A stretch of 64,000 nt of DNA, from positions 2,232,001 through 2,296,000 of the forward strand of contig NZ_CP094358.1 of the NCBI RefSeq assembly GCF_022807975.1, written 5' to 3'. Positions 34,467-44,135 of the stretch are shown here, one piece after another. The notes under the pieces are model-generated. The model had not been told where the DNA came from. It was given only the letters and a program-made list of their open reading frames with translations, and made no database searches. A program made the translations under genes and the position numbers. Position 1 is the first letter of the stretch. Every line of letters begins with the position of its first letter. This DNA is from Abyssalbus ytuae (GTDB lineage: Bacteria > Bacteroidota > Bacteroidia > Flavobacteriales > Flavobacteriaceae).

Positions 34467-34474
34467 CAAAACTA
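34467..34474 (-). promoter_or_regulatory. -7 promoter element of the lipoprotein gene
   Basis: TAGTTTTG on the minus strand matches TAnnTTTG, 27 bases before the start codon. Confidence 0.55.
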
Positions 34475-34517
34475 TAATTTTTTTTAAGTAATGAAAATTC
34501 AGGTTTTATAAATAAGT

Positions 34518-34525
34518 TATTTTTG
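34518..34525 (+). promoter_or_regulatory. -7 promoter element of dxs
   Basis: TATTTTTG matches TAnnTTTG, 20 bases before the TTG start of dxs. Confidence 0.55.
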
Positions 34526-34545
34526 CATTATAAATATTCATTTCG

Positions 34546-36315
34546 TTGATTCATTTACTAAAAAACATAAATTCACCGTATGACCTGAAAAAAATTGAAA
34601 TAAATCAATTGCCTCAACTTGCAAAGGAACTACGTGAGTTTATTATTGAAGTGGTTTCTACCAAAGAAGGGCACCTGGGCGCAAGCTTAGGGGTAGTAGA
34701 GCTTACAATTGCATTGCATTATGTTTTTGATACTCCCGACGATTTATTAATATGGGATGTTGGCCACCAGGCTTATGGCCATAAAATATTAACAGGAAGA
34801 AAGGATGTTTTTCATACCAACAGGCAGCTAAACGGAGTAAGCGGTTTTCCTAAAAGAACCGAAAGCATATACGACCCTTTTGGTACCGGACATAGCTCCA
34901 CCTCCATTTCTGCTGTTTTAGGAATGGCAATTGCATCGCATTTAAAAGGTGATAATACAAAAAATCATATAGCAGTTATAGGTGATGCCTCCATAGCCAG
35001 CGGAATGGCTTTTGAGGGGTTAAACCATGCCGGGGTTACCAATGCCAATATACTTATTATTCTAAATGATAATGCCATAGGCATTGACCCAAGCGTAGGC
35101 GCGTTAAAAGAATATTTAACCAATGTTAAAACCAATAAAAAATGGGCCAAAAATAATATCATCAAAGCTCTTAACTTTGATTATTCCGGCCCTATTGACG
35201 GGCATGATATAAAAGTTTTAATAGCTGAACTAACGAGATTAAAAAAAATTAAGGGCCCAAAATTTTTACATATAATCACCACAAAAGGAAAAGGACTAAA
35301 AAAAGCAGAAGAAGACCAGGTTAAATATCATGCTCCCGGGAAATTTGATAAAATTACCGGAGAGCTTTCCCAAAAAAGCACCCAAAACGTTCCTCCGAAG
35401 TTTCAGGATGTATTTGGGCATACTCTTGTAGAGCTTGCTAAAGCTAACAAAAAAATAGTAGGTATTACTCCTGCTATGCCTACCGGCAGTTCACTGAAGT
35501 TTATGATGGAAGAAATTCCGGAAAGAGCTTTTGATGTTGGAATTGCCGAACAGCATGCCGTTACTATGTCTGCCGGAATGGCAACACAAGGGCTTATACC
35601 CTTTTGTAATGTTTATTCCACTTTTTTACAACGTGCATACGACCAGGTTATACATGATGTTGCTTTGCAAAATTTACCGGTAATTTTTTGCCTGGACAGA
35701 GCGGGCCTGGTAGGGCAGGACGGGGCAACCCATCATGGGGTTTTTGACCTGGCTTATTTAAGATGTATTCCTAATTTAATCATTTTTGCTCCCAGAAACG
35801 AAATTGAACTCCGCAACATTATGTACACTGCTCAATTAGGGCTCAACCATCCTATTGCAATAAGATATCCAAGAGGCACGGGAGAAGTTTTAGATTGGAG
35901 AAAACCCTTTGAAAAAATCACGATAGGAACTGGCATTCAATTAAAAAAAGGAACGGATATTGCGGTATTATCTGTTGGAAATATGGCTAAAAATGTTTTT
36001 TTGGCTATTGATCTTATAAAAGACAAAAATAAAATTGCTCATTACGATATGCGATTTATAAAGCCTTTAGATGAAAAGTTGCTGGTAAAAATATTTGAAA
36101 CATATAAAACAATCATAACAGTAGAAGACGGGGTTATTAAAGGAGGTTTTGGAAGTGCCGTTAATGAGTTTATGATTGAAAAAGAATATAAAAAGAATAT
36201 AAAAATAATAGGTGTACCTGATAAGTTTATTGAACATGGACAGGTTGAAGAATTACAGAAAATGTCAGGATTGGACTATAAAAGTATTGCTAAAATAATT
36301 AAATCGTTTTTATAA
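34546..36315 (+). CDS. dxs: 1-deoxy-D-xylulose-5-phosphate synthase
   Basis: A 589-residue thiamine-diphosphate enzyme that joins pyruvate and glyceraldehyde 3-phosphate, the first step of the MEP isoprenoid route. Conserved parts are H43 in GHLGASLG, DVGHQAYGHK (71-80), and the ThDP-Mg motif from GDAS (146) to LND (173-175), with the catalytic glutamate in GIAEQHAVTMSAG. The C-terminal transketolase domain follows. The start is TTG at 34546: a TAA lies in frame just upstream and no ATG precedes the conserved ASLGV region. It is somewhat shorter than the E. coli enzyme. Supplies precursors for the polyprenyl synthase and carotenoid genes. Confidence 0.94.
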   Translation: MIHLLKNINSPYDLKKIEINQLPQLAKELREFIIEVVSTKEGHLGASLGVVELTIALHYVFDTPDDLLIWDVGHQAYGHKILTGRKDVFHTNRQLNGVSGFPKRTESIYDPFGTGHSSTSISAVLGMAIASHLKGDNTKNHIAVIGDASIASGMAFEGLNHAGVTNANILIILNDNAIGIDPSVGALKEYLTNVKTNKKWAKNNIIKALNFDYSGPIDGHDIKVLIAELTRLKKIKGPKFLHIITTKGKGLKKAEEDQVKYHAPGKFDKITGELSQKSTQNVPPKFQDVFGHTLVELAKANKKIVGITPAMPTGSSLKFMMEEIPERAFDVGIAEQHAVTMSAGMATQGLIPFCNVYSTFLQRAYDQVIHDVALQNLPVIFCLDRAGLVGQDGATHHGVFDLAYLRCIPNLIIFAPRNEIELRNIMYTAQLGLNHPIAIRYPRGTGEVLDWRKPFEKITIGTGIQLKKGTDIAVLSVGNMAKNVFLAIDLIKDKNKIAHYDMRFIKPLDEKLLVKIFETYKTIITVEDGVIKGGFGSAVNEFMIEKEYKKNIKIIGVPDKFIEHGQVEELQKMSGLDYKSIAKIIKSFL

Positions 36316-36359
36316 AATATGGTTTTTCACCATTTTTGTGCATTCACAACCCTATCTTA

Positions 36360-37394
36360 ATGAAGCATAAAGTTTTTTATTTGTTTCTGTTTTTTTTAAA
36401 TCTTGCAATTTCCCAAAAAAACGAAAGTGAAATTGTTAACAGAATATCTTCTCCGAAAATTCCTTTAATTGTTAAAAAAGACACGTTAGACCTTGCCAAG
36501 GTTTTAGATACTGTTATTCCTGATAAGCCCGTTGCGCCAAGATGGAAAAAAACTAATAAAACCGGTCTGAATATAAACGAAGTGGCTTTTGTAAACTGGA
36601 ATGCAGGGGGAAACAACTCGGTTACCGCTATAGCAAACGCTAATTTCAGAAGGCAATATAAGTTTAAAGATATATTGTGGAACAGTGAGATGTTACTGAG
36701 TTACGGCTTAAACTCGCAGGAGGGACAAAAAATAAGGAAAACTCAGGATAATATCCAGGTAACTTCTTCTTTTGGTTATAAAACCAAAGAGCTTTCATCG
36801 TGGTATTTTTCAGGAAAAACCAGTTTTCAAACACAATTTAGTAATGGTTATAATTATCCTAACCGGGATGTGCCTATTTCCAGGTTTATGGCCCCGGGTT
36901 ATTTGTTCCTGGGTATAGGTAGTGAATATTCCCCCAGCGAAAAAGATTTTAACCTGTATATTTCTCCTGTTACCTTAAAATCAACTTTTGTGCTGGACCA
37001 AAACCTTGCAGACCAGGGATCGTTTGGTGTTGAAGCTGCTGAATATGATAATGACGGAAACCGTATAAAGAAAGGTAAAAACGTAAGAAGTGAATTAGGT
37101 TTTTTAGTTACCAGTTTATGGCTGTCCGAGATTTACAAAAACATGTTTTTTTCTAACAGGGTAAGTTTATATTCTGACTATTTAAACAGTTTTGGAAATG
37201 TAGATGTAGACTGGGAGATGAATTTGGAGCTTAAATTCAACCAGTACATAGCTGCTAATGTAGGCGCTCATTTACGATATGATAATGATGTAAAGTTCAA
37301 AGAACTGGTTATTGAAGAAAACGAAACGGTTGCCTACAGCCCGCGTTTACAATTTAAACAGCTTTTCGGAATAGGTTTGGTATATAACTTTTAA
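36360..37394 (+). CDS. DUF3078 family outer-membrane-type protein
   Basis: A 344-residue exported protein from ATG 36360; an in-frame TTG at 36336 would only add residues before the signal peptide FLFFLNLAISQ. The DUF3078 signature WKKTNKTGLNINEVAFVNWNAGGNNS is present at about residues 57-82, followed by alternating beta strands ending in FGIGLVYNF, the pattern of an outer-membrane barrel. Function unknown; widespread in Bacteroidota. It follows dxs by 44 bases and may be co-transcribed. It overlaps the convergent dgt gene by 4 bases. Confidence 0.85.
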   Translation: MKHKVFYLFLFFLNLAISQKNESEIVNRISSPKIPLIVKKDTLDLAKVLDTVIPDKPVAPRWKKTNKTGLNINEVAFVNWNAGGNNSVTAIANANFRRQYKFKDILWNSEMLLSYGLNSQEGQKIRKTQDNIQVTSSFGYKTKELSSWYFSGKTSFQTQFSNGYNYPNRDVPISRFMAPGYLFLGIGSEYSPSEKDFNLYISPVTLKSTFVLDQNLADQGSFGVEAAEYDNDGNRIKKGKNVRSELGFLVTSLWLSEIYKNMFFSNRVSLYSDYLNSFGNVDVDWEMNLELKFNQYIAANVGAHLRYDNDVKFKELVIEENETVAYSPRLQFKQLFGIGLVYNF

Positions 37395-38740
37395 TTTCTA
37401 AAATTAAGTCCGTTTATTTTATTAAATAAATCTACCACCCTGCCATCGGTTAAGCTCGCTACAAAACAACTTACTTGTAAAAGTGCATGGTATTTAGATT
37501 TAGTAACTGTTGCAAACTTGTGCGGCAATAAACTAGAAATAAGCTTATCATAATTATTTTCTAATCCGTCTATTTTCCTGGTAACCGAAGTTGCAAATAC
37601 ATCTAAAATTTTTTCAATAATTGCATAACCGGCTATTTCTTTTTGTACAACATCATCGCTTTTATATACTTTTTCAACACTTATATTTATGATATCATTT
37701 ATCTGAGCTTTATATTTTGATTTTTCAAGCAATGAGCAATCAAATTCTCCTTTCAAAATAGCAGCTTCATTTTCAATAAATATACGGGTGGCATCATCAA
37801 TAAGAGTATTTATAGACAGGGCACGTAAATATCCTAACCTGTCTTCTTTTGTTTTTAAAGAATGATATTTAGCTGTGTTGATAGTATCTTTAACCAGCTT
37901 TATAAGATATTCCAGCGCATATTCTTCCTGTATCCAGCCCAAATTTATACCATCTTCAAAATCGATAATGGTATAACAAATATCATCGGCAGCTTCTACC
38001 AGAAAAGTTAACGGATGCCTTGAAAAAGATATGTCTTCTCCGTTTCGTGTTTGCTTTAATCCTAAATCTGAAGCAATCTCCGTAAAAAAATATTTTTCTG
38101 CCTGAAAAAAACCGAATTTTTTGTCTGCTATATGTTTTGTGGGCTTTTTAGGAAGCGATTCCTTGGGGTACTTGGTGAAAGCTCCTAAAGTTGCATAACT
38201 TAGCCGTAATCCACCTGTTATACCTTCCCTGCTTTCGGTAAGTATTTTAAATCCGTTTGCATTTCCTTCAAAATTGATTAGATCCTGATACTCCTTATTG
38301 GTTAAAAATTCTTTGTACTTTTTCCCTTTCCCCGACAAAAAATATTCGCCAATTGCTTTTTCTCCACTGTGGCCAAAGGGGGGGTTCCCTATATCGTGAG
38401 CTAATGCAGCGGCCGCAACAATGGCTCCAAAATCATTTATCTGGTATCCATGAACCTCTTTCAAATAAGGGTGCTTTTCCAAGATAGCTTTACCTGCCTT
38501 TCTTCCCAAACTTCTTCCTACAACAGAAACTTCAAGACTATGGGTTAAGCGTGTATGAACAAAATCGGTTTTAGAAAGTGGTATTACCTGAGTTTTATCC
38601 TGTAAACTCCTAAAAGCCGAGGAAAAAATAATACGGTCATAATCTACTTCAAACCCTAACCGGGTTTCATCCTGTTCTTTACGAAGACGTTTATTAGTAT
38701 CTCCAAAACGTTTTAACGATAAAAGTTGTTCCCAATGCAT
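37391..38740 (-). CDS. dgt: Deoxyguanosinetriphosphate triphosphohydrolase
   Basis: A 449-residue HD-domain enzyme that cuts dGTP to deoxyguanosine and triphosphate, helping to balance dNTP pools. The N-terminal family block is RIIFSSAFRSLQDKTQV. The metal ligands are H67 in RLTHSLEV, H115-D116 in AALAHDIGNPPFGHSGE and a later aspartate in LTFLVEAADDICYTIID. Length fits the type-1 dGTPases. It lies upstream of, and in the opposite gene order to, the ribonucleotide reductase genes on the same strand, which is a sensible dNTP-pool neighbourhood. Confidence 0.93.
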   Translation of the reverse strand: MHWEQLLSLKRFGDTNKRLRKEQDETRLGFEVDYDRIIFSSAFRSLQDKTQVIPLSKTDFVHTRLTHSLEVSVVGRSLGRKAGKAILEKHPYLKEVHGYQINDFGAIVAAAALAHDIGNPPFGHSGEKAIGEYFLSGKGKKYKEFLTNKEYQDLINFEGNANGFKILTESREGITGGLRLSYATLGAFTKYPKESLPKKPTKHIADKKFGFFQAEKYFFTEIASDLGLKQTRNGEDISFSRHPLTFLVEAADDICYTIIDFEDGINLGWIQEEYALEYLIKLVKDTINTAKYHSLKTKEDRLGYLRALSINTLIDDATRIFIENEAAILKGEFDCSLLEKSKYKAQINDIINISVEKVYKSDDVVQKEIAGYAIIEKILDVFATSVTRKIDGLENNYDKLISSLLPHKFATVTKSKYHALLQVSCFVASLTDGRVVDLFNKINGLNFRN

Positions 38741-38771
38741 TGTTTTAATGATAAAGCATAAATTTAAAAAT

Positions 38772-38798
38772 GGGAAGCTCCACGAAGTGAAGCTTCCC
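38772..38798 (-). terminator. Terminator of nrdA
   Basis: An 8-bp stem GGGAAGCT/AGCTTCCC extended by CAC/GTG around GAA with one mismatch, followed on the minus strand by ATTTTTAAATTT. Confidence 0.75.
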
Positions 38799-38839
38799 GT
38801 ACCATAAAATATCGAGGTTAAACAAACTGGCAGAACATA

Positions 38840-41278
38840 TTATGATCCGCACATCAGACAGTCATCGTCTTCACCGGACTTAGACCTCGCTATCATTTCC
38901 CTTAACTCTTGCGGAGTTAATGGTTCTACCGGTACTGCAGCAGTGGCAGGTTCTTTAGAAACCTCTACCCCGGAAGCTTCCTTAGCTACAGCAACCGGCT
39001 GTTCTTTTTTAGTATTATCTAGTGTAAACTTAATGGCATCAACCGCAGCTTTTGTCCTTAAATAGTACATTCCTGTTTTTAAACCGCTTTTCCATGCATA
39101 AAAATGCATTGAAGTAAGTTTTGCATAATTGGCATTTTCCATAAACAGGTTGAGGGACTGAGACTGATCAATAAAATATCCTCTGTGGCGTGACATGTCT
39201 ATAATGTCTTTCATACTTAGTTCCCAAACTGTTTTGTAAAGTTCTTTTATGTCCTGGGGAATCACATCAATATTTTGAACTGAACCATTGGCACGCATTA
39301 GTTCCTGCTTCAAGTCTTCATTCCACAAGCCTAAATTTACAAGATCTTCCAACAAATGTTTATTTACTACTATAAACTCTCCCGACAATACCCTGCGGGT
39401 ATAAATGTTGGAGGTATACGGCTCAAAACATTCGTTATTCCCTAGTATCTGGGAGGTAGATGCCGTGGGCATTGGCGCTACTAACAATGAGTTTCTTACA
39501 CCATGTTTTTTTACATCTTTGCGCAGTTTATCCCAGTCCCATCTTCCGCTTAATTCTTCATCTTTTATTCCCCACATATTATGCTGAAACTCTCCTTTAG
39601 ATATGGGAGATCCCTTATATGTTTCATAAGAGCCATCCTTTTTAGCTTCTTCCATAGAAGCTGTTACTGCTGCATAATAAATTGTTTCAAAAATTTCCTG
39701 GTTTAGCTTTTTTGCTTCATCACCGGTAAAAGGGAGCCTCATCATAATAAAAGCATCGGCTAAGCCCTGTACTCCCAAACCAACCGGCCTGTGACGGAAG
39801 TTTGAATTACGTGCTTCTTCCACCGGATAATAATTTCTGTCTATTACCCTGTTAAGATTTTTAGTAACACGTTTTGTTACTTTAAATAATTCTTTGTGGT
39901 CAAATTCACCATTTTTCACAAACATTGGCAATGCAATAGAAGCCAGGTTACATACAGCAACTTCATCCGGTGCCGTATATTCTAAAATCTCGGTACAAAG
40001 ATTGGATGAACGTATTGTTCCCAGATTCTTTTGGTTAGATTTTCTGTTTGCCGCATCTTTATACAGCATATATGGAGTTCCTGTCTCTATTTGAGATTCG
40101 AGAATTTTTTCCCAAAGTTCACGGGCTTTAATAGTTCTTCTTCCTTTATTTGCCTTTTCATAACTTTCGTATAGTTTTTCAAATTCATCTCCATAGGTAT
40201 TATAAAGTTCCGGGCATTCGTTTGGGCACATCAGTGTCCATGTACCGTCTTCCTGTACACGTTTCATGAATAAATCGGGGATCCACATGGCGTAAAAAAG
40301 ATCGCGTGCACGCATTTCTTCTTTACCATGATTTTTTTTGAGGTCAAGAAAATCAAAAATATCGGCATGCCATGGCTCAACGTAAATTGCAAATGAGCCT
40401 TTACGCTTTCCTCCTCCCTGATCTACATAACGGGCGGTGTCATTAAAAACGCGAAGCATAGGCACAATACCGTTGGAGGTACCGTTTGTTCCGGCAATGT
40501 AACTCCCTGTAGCACGAACATTGTGTATTGAAAGACCTATACCTCCTGCAGATTGAGATATTTTGGCTGTTTGTTTTAGAGTATCGTATATACCGTCTAT
40601 ACTGTCTTCTTTCATAGTTAATAAGAAACAAGAAGACATTTGAGGTTTTGGAGTGCCTGAGTTAAAAAGAGTTGGGGTAGCGTGTGTAAAATATTTTTTT
40701 GACATAAGTTCGTAGGTTTCAACAGCCGATTCTATATCGTCCAGATGAATACCCACCGACACTCTCATAAGCATATGTTGGGGACGTTCGGCAATCTTTC
40801 CGTTTAATTTTAAAAGGTATGAACGTTCCAAGGTTTTAAACCCGAAATAGTCATAACCAAAATCGCGGTTATAAATAATTGTCGAGTCTAACTTTTCTGC
40901 GTTTTCCGTAATTACTTTATACACCTCTTCGGATAATAAAGGTGCTTTTTTACCTGTACGGGGGTTTACGTAATTATACAAATCGGTCATTGTTTCGGAA
41001 AACGACTTTTTTGTGTTTTTATGAAGATTAGAAACCGATATTCTTGCTGCTAATTTTGCATAATCGGGATGGGTGGTGGTCATAGTGGCCGCTACTTCTG
41101 CTGCGAGGTTATCAAGCTCTGAAGTAGTTACACCATCATACAATCCTTCAATTACTCTCATTGAAATTTTTACAGGGTCTACCAGGTCATTTAACCCATA
41201 ACACAATTTTCTTACCCGGGCCGTTATCTTATCGAACATCACCGGCTCTTTTCTGCCATCTCTTTTAATTACATACAT
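38840..41278 (-). CDS. nrdA: Ribonucleoside-diphosphate reductase, alpha subunit (class Ia)
   Basis: An 812-residue large subunit that reduces ribonucleotides to deoxyribonucleotides. The N-terminal ATP-cone (about 1-90) gives allosteric activity control. The catalytic residues are C217 and C443 (redox pair), C428 (thiyl radical), N426 and E430 in [11 protein letters not shown]; these positions are one off human R1, so it belongs to the eukaryote-like branch. A linker rich in Ala, Pro and Glu precedes the C-terminal DDCLMCGS, whose CxxC accepts electrons from thioredoxin or glutaredoxin. Transcribed after nrdB on the same strand. Confidence 0.97.
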   Translation of the reverse strand: MYVIKRDGRKEPVMFDKITARVRKLCYGLNDLVDPVKISMRVIEGLYDGVTTSELDNLAAEVAATMTTTHPDYAKLAARISVSNLHKNTKKSFSETMTDLYNYVNPRTGKKAPLLSEEVYKVITENAEKLDSTIIYNRDFGYDYFGFKTLERSYLLKLNGKIAERPQHMLMRVSVGIHLDDIESAVETYELMSKKYFTHATPTLFNSGTPKPQMSSCFLLTMKEDSIDGIYDTLKQTAKISQSAGGIGLSIHNVRATGSYIAGTNGTSNGIVPMLRVFNDTARYVDQGGGKRKGSFAIYVEPWHADIFDFLDLKKNHGKEEMRARDLFYAMWIPDLFMKRVQEDGTWTLMCPNECPELYNTYGDEFEKLYESYEKANKGRRTIKARELWEKILESQIETGTPYMLYKDAANRKSNQKNLGTIRSSNLCTEILEYTAPDEVAVCNLASIALPMFVKNGEFDHKELFKVTKRVTKNLNRVIDRNYYPVEEARNSNFRHRPVGLGVQGLADAFIMMRLPFTGDEAKKLNQEIFETIYYAAVTASMEEAKKDGSYETYKGSPISKGEFQHNMWGIKDEELSGRWDWDKLRKDVKKHGVRNSLLVAPMPTASTSQILGNNECFEPYTSNIYTRRVLSGEFIVVNKHLLEDLVNLGLWNEDLKQELMRANGSVQNIDVIPQDIKELYKTVWELSMKDIIDMSRHRGYFIDQSQSLNLFMENANYAKLTSMHFYAWKSGLKTGMYYLRTKAAVDAIKFTLDNTKKEQPVAVAKEASGVEVSKEPATAAVPVEPLTPQELREMIARSKSGEDDDCLMCGS

Positions 41279-41349
41279 ACGCTACTGTTTTTATGCTACT
41301 TTGCTGGTTAATATTAATTTTCTTTCTTTTTAAATTCAAAATATAAATA

Positions 41350-41382
41350 CTTAGGTTAACTGGCCTCTGCCAAAAACCTAAG
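41350..41382 (-). promoter_or_regulatory. Strong hairpin in the nrdB-nrdA gap
   Basis: Outer arms CTTAGGTT/AACCTAAG (41350-41357 with 41375-41382) and inner arms TGGC/GCCA around a 4-base loop form a 33-base stem-loop in the 174-base gap. No T run follows on the minus strand, so it looks like a processing or stability element more than a terminator. Confidence 0.5.
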
Positions 41383-41452
41383 GTGTAAATATTAAATGGG
41401 CCGTAACCCGAATTATGATGTTTGCATTGTGTTGTGCCTATGAAAGACACTC

Positions 41453-42433
41453 TTAAAAATCAGCATCAAAGCTGATTTTTTGGGAATCTTCATCTTTATT
41501 GAGTACTCCTGCCTTTTGATATTCGGACACTCTTTTTTCAAAGAAATTAGTTTTTCCCTGAAGAGAAATCATATCCATAAAATCAAACGGATTGGTGGAG
41601 TTGTAAACTTTGCTGCATCCTAGTTCTACAAGCAATCTGTCAGTTACAAACTCCAGGTATTGTGTCATTAATTTTGCGTTCATGCCTATAAGACTTATGG
41701 GGAGGGACTCAGTAATAAATTCGCGCTCTATATCTAACGCATTTATAATAATGTCCTTAATACGTTTTTCGGGTACTTTATTTACCAAATGATTATTATG
41801 AAGGTGTACTGCAAAGTCGCAGTGCATTCCTTCATCACGTGAAATCAATTCGTTTGAAAATGTAAGTCCCGGCATTAGCCCTCTTTTCTTTAACCAGAAA
41901 ATAGAACAAAACGCCCCTGAAAAGAAAATGCCTTCTACAGCAGCAAATGCAATGAGCCTTTCGGCAAAACTTGGAGATTCAATCCATTTTAATGCCCAAT
42001 CTGCCTTCTTTTTAATTGCAGGAAAATTTTCTATGGCTTTGAACAGCACATTTTTCTCAGCCTCGTCTTTTACATAAGTATCTATTAACAAAGAGTAAGT
42101 TTCTGAATGTATATTTTCCATCATGATTTGAAAACCATAGAAAAATTTAGCTTCGGAATACTGAACTTCGTTAACAAAATTTTCGGCTAAGTTTTCATTA
42201 ACAATACCATCGGAAGCAGCAAAAAATGCCAATATATGTTTTATAAAATAACGTTCATCATCATTTAACTTATTATTCCAATCCGTTAAATCCTGATGAA
42301 GGTCAATCTCCTCGGCAGTCCAAAAACAAGCTTCCTGTTTTTTATACCATTCCCATATGTCGTGGTGCTGAATAGGAAAAATAACAAATCTGTCTTTGTT
42401 TTCTTGTAAAATTGGCTCTACTTCTGCTGGCAT
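41453..42433 (-). CDS. nrdB: Ribonucleoside-diphosphate reductase, beta subunit (class Ia)
   Basis: A 326-residue radical-generating subunit. The diiron and radical residues are D48 in [10 protein letters not shown]106 and H109 in [15 protein letters not shown], and the tyrosyl radical Y113; further ligands lie in the second ferritin-fold helix pair ([17 protein letters not shown]). It matches the eukaryote-like R2 branch, with the radical tyrosine kept. The C-terminal tail ends ISFDADF, the peptide that docks on NrdA. It precedes nrdA by 174 bases, with a hairpin between. Confidence 0.97.
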   Translation of the reverse strand: MPAEVEPILQENKDRFVIFPIQHHDIWEWYKKQEACFWTAEEIDLHQDLTDWNNKLNDDERYFIKHILAFFAASDGIVNENLAENFVNEVQYSEAKFFYGFQIMMENIHSETYSLLIDTYVKDEAEKNVLFKAIENFPAIKKKADWALKWIESPSFAERLIAFAAVEGIFFSGAFCSIFWLKKRGLMPGLTFSNELISRDEGMHCDFAVHLHNNHLVNKVPEKRIKDIIINALDIEREFITESLPISLIGMNAKLMTQYLEFVTDRLLVELGCSKVYNSTNPFDFMDMISLQGKTNFFEKRVSEYQKAGVLNKDEDSQKISFDADF

Positions 42434-42653
42434 TTTTTTGATTTTTAGGATATTATAATGATTAATTTAAGACGATTTGGGATTAACAAAGATTTAAAAT
42501 TGTAGCCAAAATTGAAAGAGTGTGCCTGTTATTAAAGCCAAAAGTTTTTAACAGATATTGTTGAAATGTAAGTTCGCAAGTGATATTTATTGGGCTTAAT
42601 AAATCAGAGATAAACCTATACTATCAATTAACTTTAGCAGTGAGGTAGTTTTT

Positions 42654-43223
42654 TTATTTTTTTATTTTTCCTGCTACTTCTTCCAGTTCTTTATACCAGT
42701 CTTCGCCAAATTTTCTAATGAGTGCCTGTTTTACAAATTTATACACAGGTACTCCCAGTTCTTTTCCAAGTTGACAGGCATCATCGCATATATACCATTT
42801 ATGATAATTAACTGCAGCAAATTCTGAATATTGCTTAACTCGTACTGGGTACAAATGGCAGGATACAGGTTTTTTCCAATCAATCTCTTTTTGATTATAC
42901 GCTTCTTCTATGCCACATAAAGCTGTTCCTTTTTCGTCAAAAATCACATAGGCACATTCACTGTTATTTATTAGCGGAGTTTCCCATTCCCCATCTATCC
43001 CTTTTATAAAAGTTCCCTGTTCTTCAATAGCCTTTATCCCTTCTTTTCTCAAAAAAGGTTTTACCCGGGGATATATTTGTTGTAATATCTCTGTTTCCTC
43101 TTCATCAAGGGGGGCTCCTGCCTCTCCATCAACACAGCATGCACCTTTACAAGCTGTAAGGTTGCATACAAAATCATTTTCTATAATTTCTTCTGATACT
43201 ATTGTTTTTCCTAACTGAAACAT
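42654..43223 (-). CDS. DUF3109 family cysteine-rich protein
   Basis: A 189-residue protein. I place the start at 43223 (MFQLGKTIVSEEIIEND): the upstream in-frame ATG at 43277 lies ahead of the -7 element at 43249-43256, so it cannot be in that transcript. The cysteines fall in blocks: VCNLTACKGACC near the N-terminus, a single C in ECAYV, and later CHLYPVR and YICDDACQ. This spacing is that of a zinc or iron-sulfur binding site, as in the related YkgJ-type families. Molecular function unknown. Monocistronic by its surroundings. Confidence 0.85.
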   Translation of the reverse strand: MFQLGKTIVSEEIIENDFVCNLTACKGACCVDGEAGAPLDEEETEILQQIYPRVKPFLRKEGIKAIEEQGTFIKGIDGEWETPLINNSECAYVIFDEKGTALCGIEEAYNQKEIDWKKPVSCHLYPVRVKQYSEFAAVNYHKWYICDDACQLGKELGVPVYKFVKQALIRKFGEDWYKELEEVAGKIKK

Positions 43224-43248
43224 TTTGAAATCTAATAAAAATACCGCA

Positions 43249-43256
43249 CAAAGATA
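43249..43256 (-). promoter_or_regulatory. -7 promoter element of the DUF3109 gene
   Basis: TATCTTTG on the minus strand matches TAnnTTTG, 25 bases before the start chosen at 43223. It supports that start over 43277. Confidence 0.6.
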
Positions 43257-43318
43257 CTTCTTTGTATATTTAAGCAATACATTAAAAAAAAAGTATGTGT
43301 TAGTTTGCTCTAAATCAT

Positions 43319-43326
43319 TAATTTTG
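43319..43326 (+). promoter_or_regulatory. -7 promoter element of the MarC gene
   Basis: TAATTTTG matches TAnnTTTG, 22 bases before the ATG at 43349. A TTTG lies at 43304 but is too close to be a normal -33 box. Confidence 0.5.
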
Positions 43327-43348
43327 CCGAGTTTTTTAAAAGAAAAAA

Positions 43349-43921
43349 ATGAACTTTAGCATAAAAGAAATAGCAACTGCCGGAATGGTGCTGTTTGCTG
43401 TGATAGATATTTTAGGAAGTATTCCTATTATAATTGATTTAAGAAATAAAGTAGGTCATATTCAATCTGAAAAAGCCTCCATTGTAGCCGGATTAATAAT
43501 GATTGCTTTTTTATTTGTAGGTGAAGAGATTTTAAAACTCATCGGAATAGATGTTAATTCTTTTGCAGTTGCCGGTGCCCTGGTTATTTTCTTTCTTGCT
43601 ATTGAAATGATTTTAGGAATTACACTATATCGTGATGATGCTCCGGAAACAGCCTCGATTGTGCCTATTGCTTTTCCCTTGATAGCGGGAGCCGGAACAA
43701 TGACATCATTATTGTCACTTCGGGCAGAATACCATGTTGAAAATATTATTGTAGCAATACTTATAAATATTATTTTTGTTTACTTAGTATTAAAATCCTC
43801 CCGGAGAATAGCCAAAGCCCTGGGCAAATCCGGCCTTGCTGTAATAAGAAAAGTTTTTGGAATAATTTTACTGGCCATAGCAGTAAAACTTTTTGCCAGT
43901 AATGTAACCGGTTTACTTTAA
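43349..43921 (+). CDS. MarC-family integral membrane protein
   Basis: A 190-residue inner-membrane protein of the MarC/UPF0056 family with about six hydrophobic helices. Family features are the early FAVIDILGSIPIIIDL and the central PIAFPLIAGAGTMTSLLSL. The name comes from the E. coli mar locus, but no resistance role is established and the function is unknown. It is followed after 10 bases by a small membrane protein and then the flavoprotein, likely one operon. Confidence 0.9.
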   Translation: MNFSIKEIATAGMVLFAVIDILGSIPIIIDLRNKVGHIQSEKASIVAGLIMIAFLFVGEEILKLIGIDVNSFAVAGALVIFFLAIEMILGITLYRDDAPETASIVPIAFPLIAGAGTMTSLLSLRAEYHVENIIVAILINIIFVYLVLKSSRRIAKALGKSGLAVIRKVFGIILLAIAVKLFASNVTGLL

Positions 43922-43931
43922 TAATAAAATT

Positions 43932-44135
43932 ATGAAAATATTTTCGCTCATTTTTATAGTTATTGCTTTTGCTGTTTGTGTTTACAATATAACCCTTGTG
44001 AATTTTTCGAACCCTTTTGAAGGAGACAGTATGATTGCAGTAATAGGGGTTCTGGCCACTCTATGTGCTATTTTATTAATTACCATTTTATACCTGTCAA
44101 AGAGAGTACAGGAAAAAATTAAAGAAAATGCCTGA
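43932..44135 (+). CDS. Small membrane protein in the MarC operon
   Basis: A 67-residue protein with two hydrophobic helices (about residues 3-21 and 33-53) and a basic C-terminal tail LSKRVQEKIKENA. No family recognised. It starts 10 bases after marC, and its stop overlaps the start of the flavoprotein by one base (TGATG), so translation is probably coupled. It may help anchor the soluble flavoprotein to the membrane, which is only a guess from position. Confidence 0.8.
   Translation: MKIFSLIFIVIAFAVCVYNITLVNFSNPFEGDSMIAVIGVLATLCAILLITILYLSKRVQEKIKENA

Noticed and set aside
41265-41450. 61-codon frame in the nrdB-nrdA gap
   Set aside because: Overlaps the nrdA start and the hairpin, and shows no protein-like conservation signals; the gap is better explained as leader RNA.
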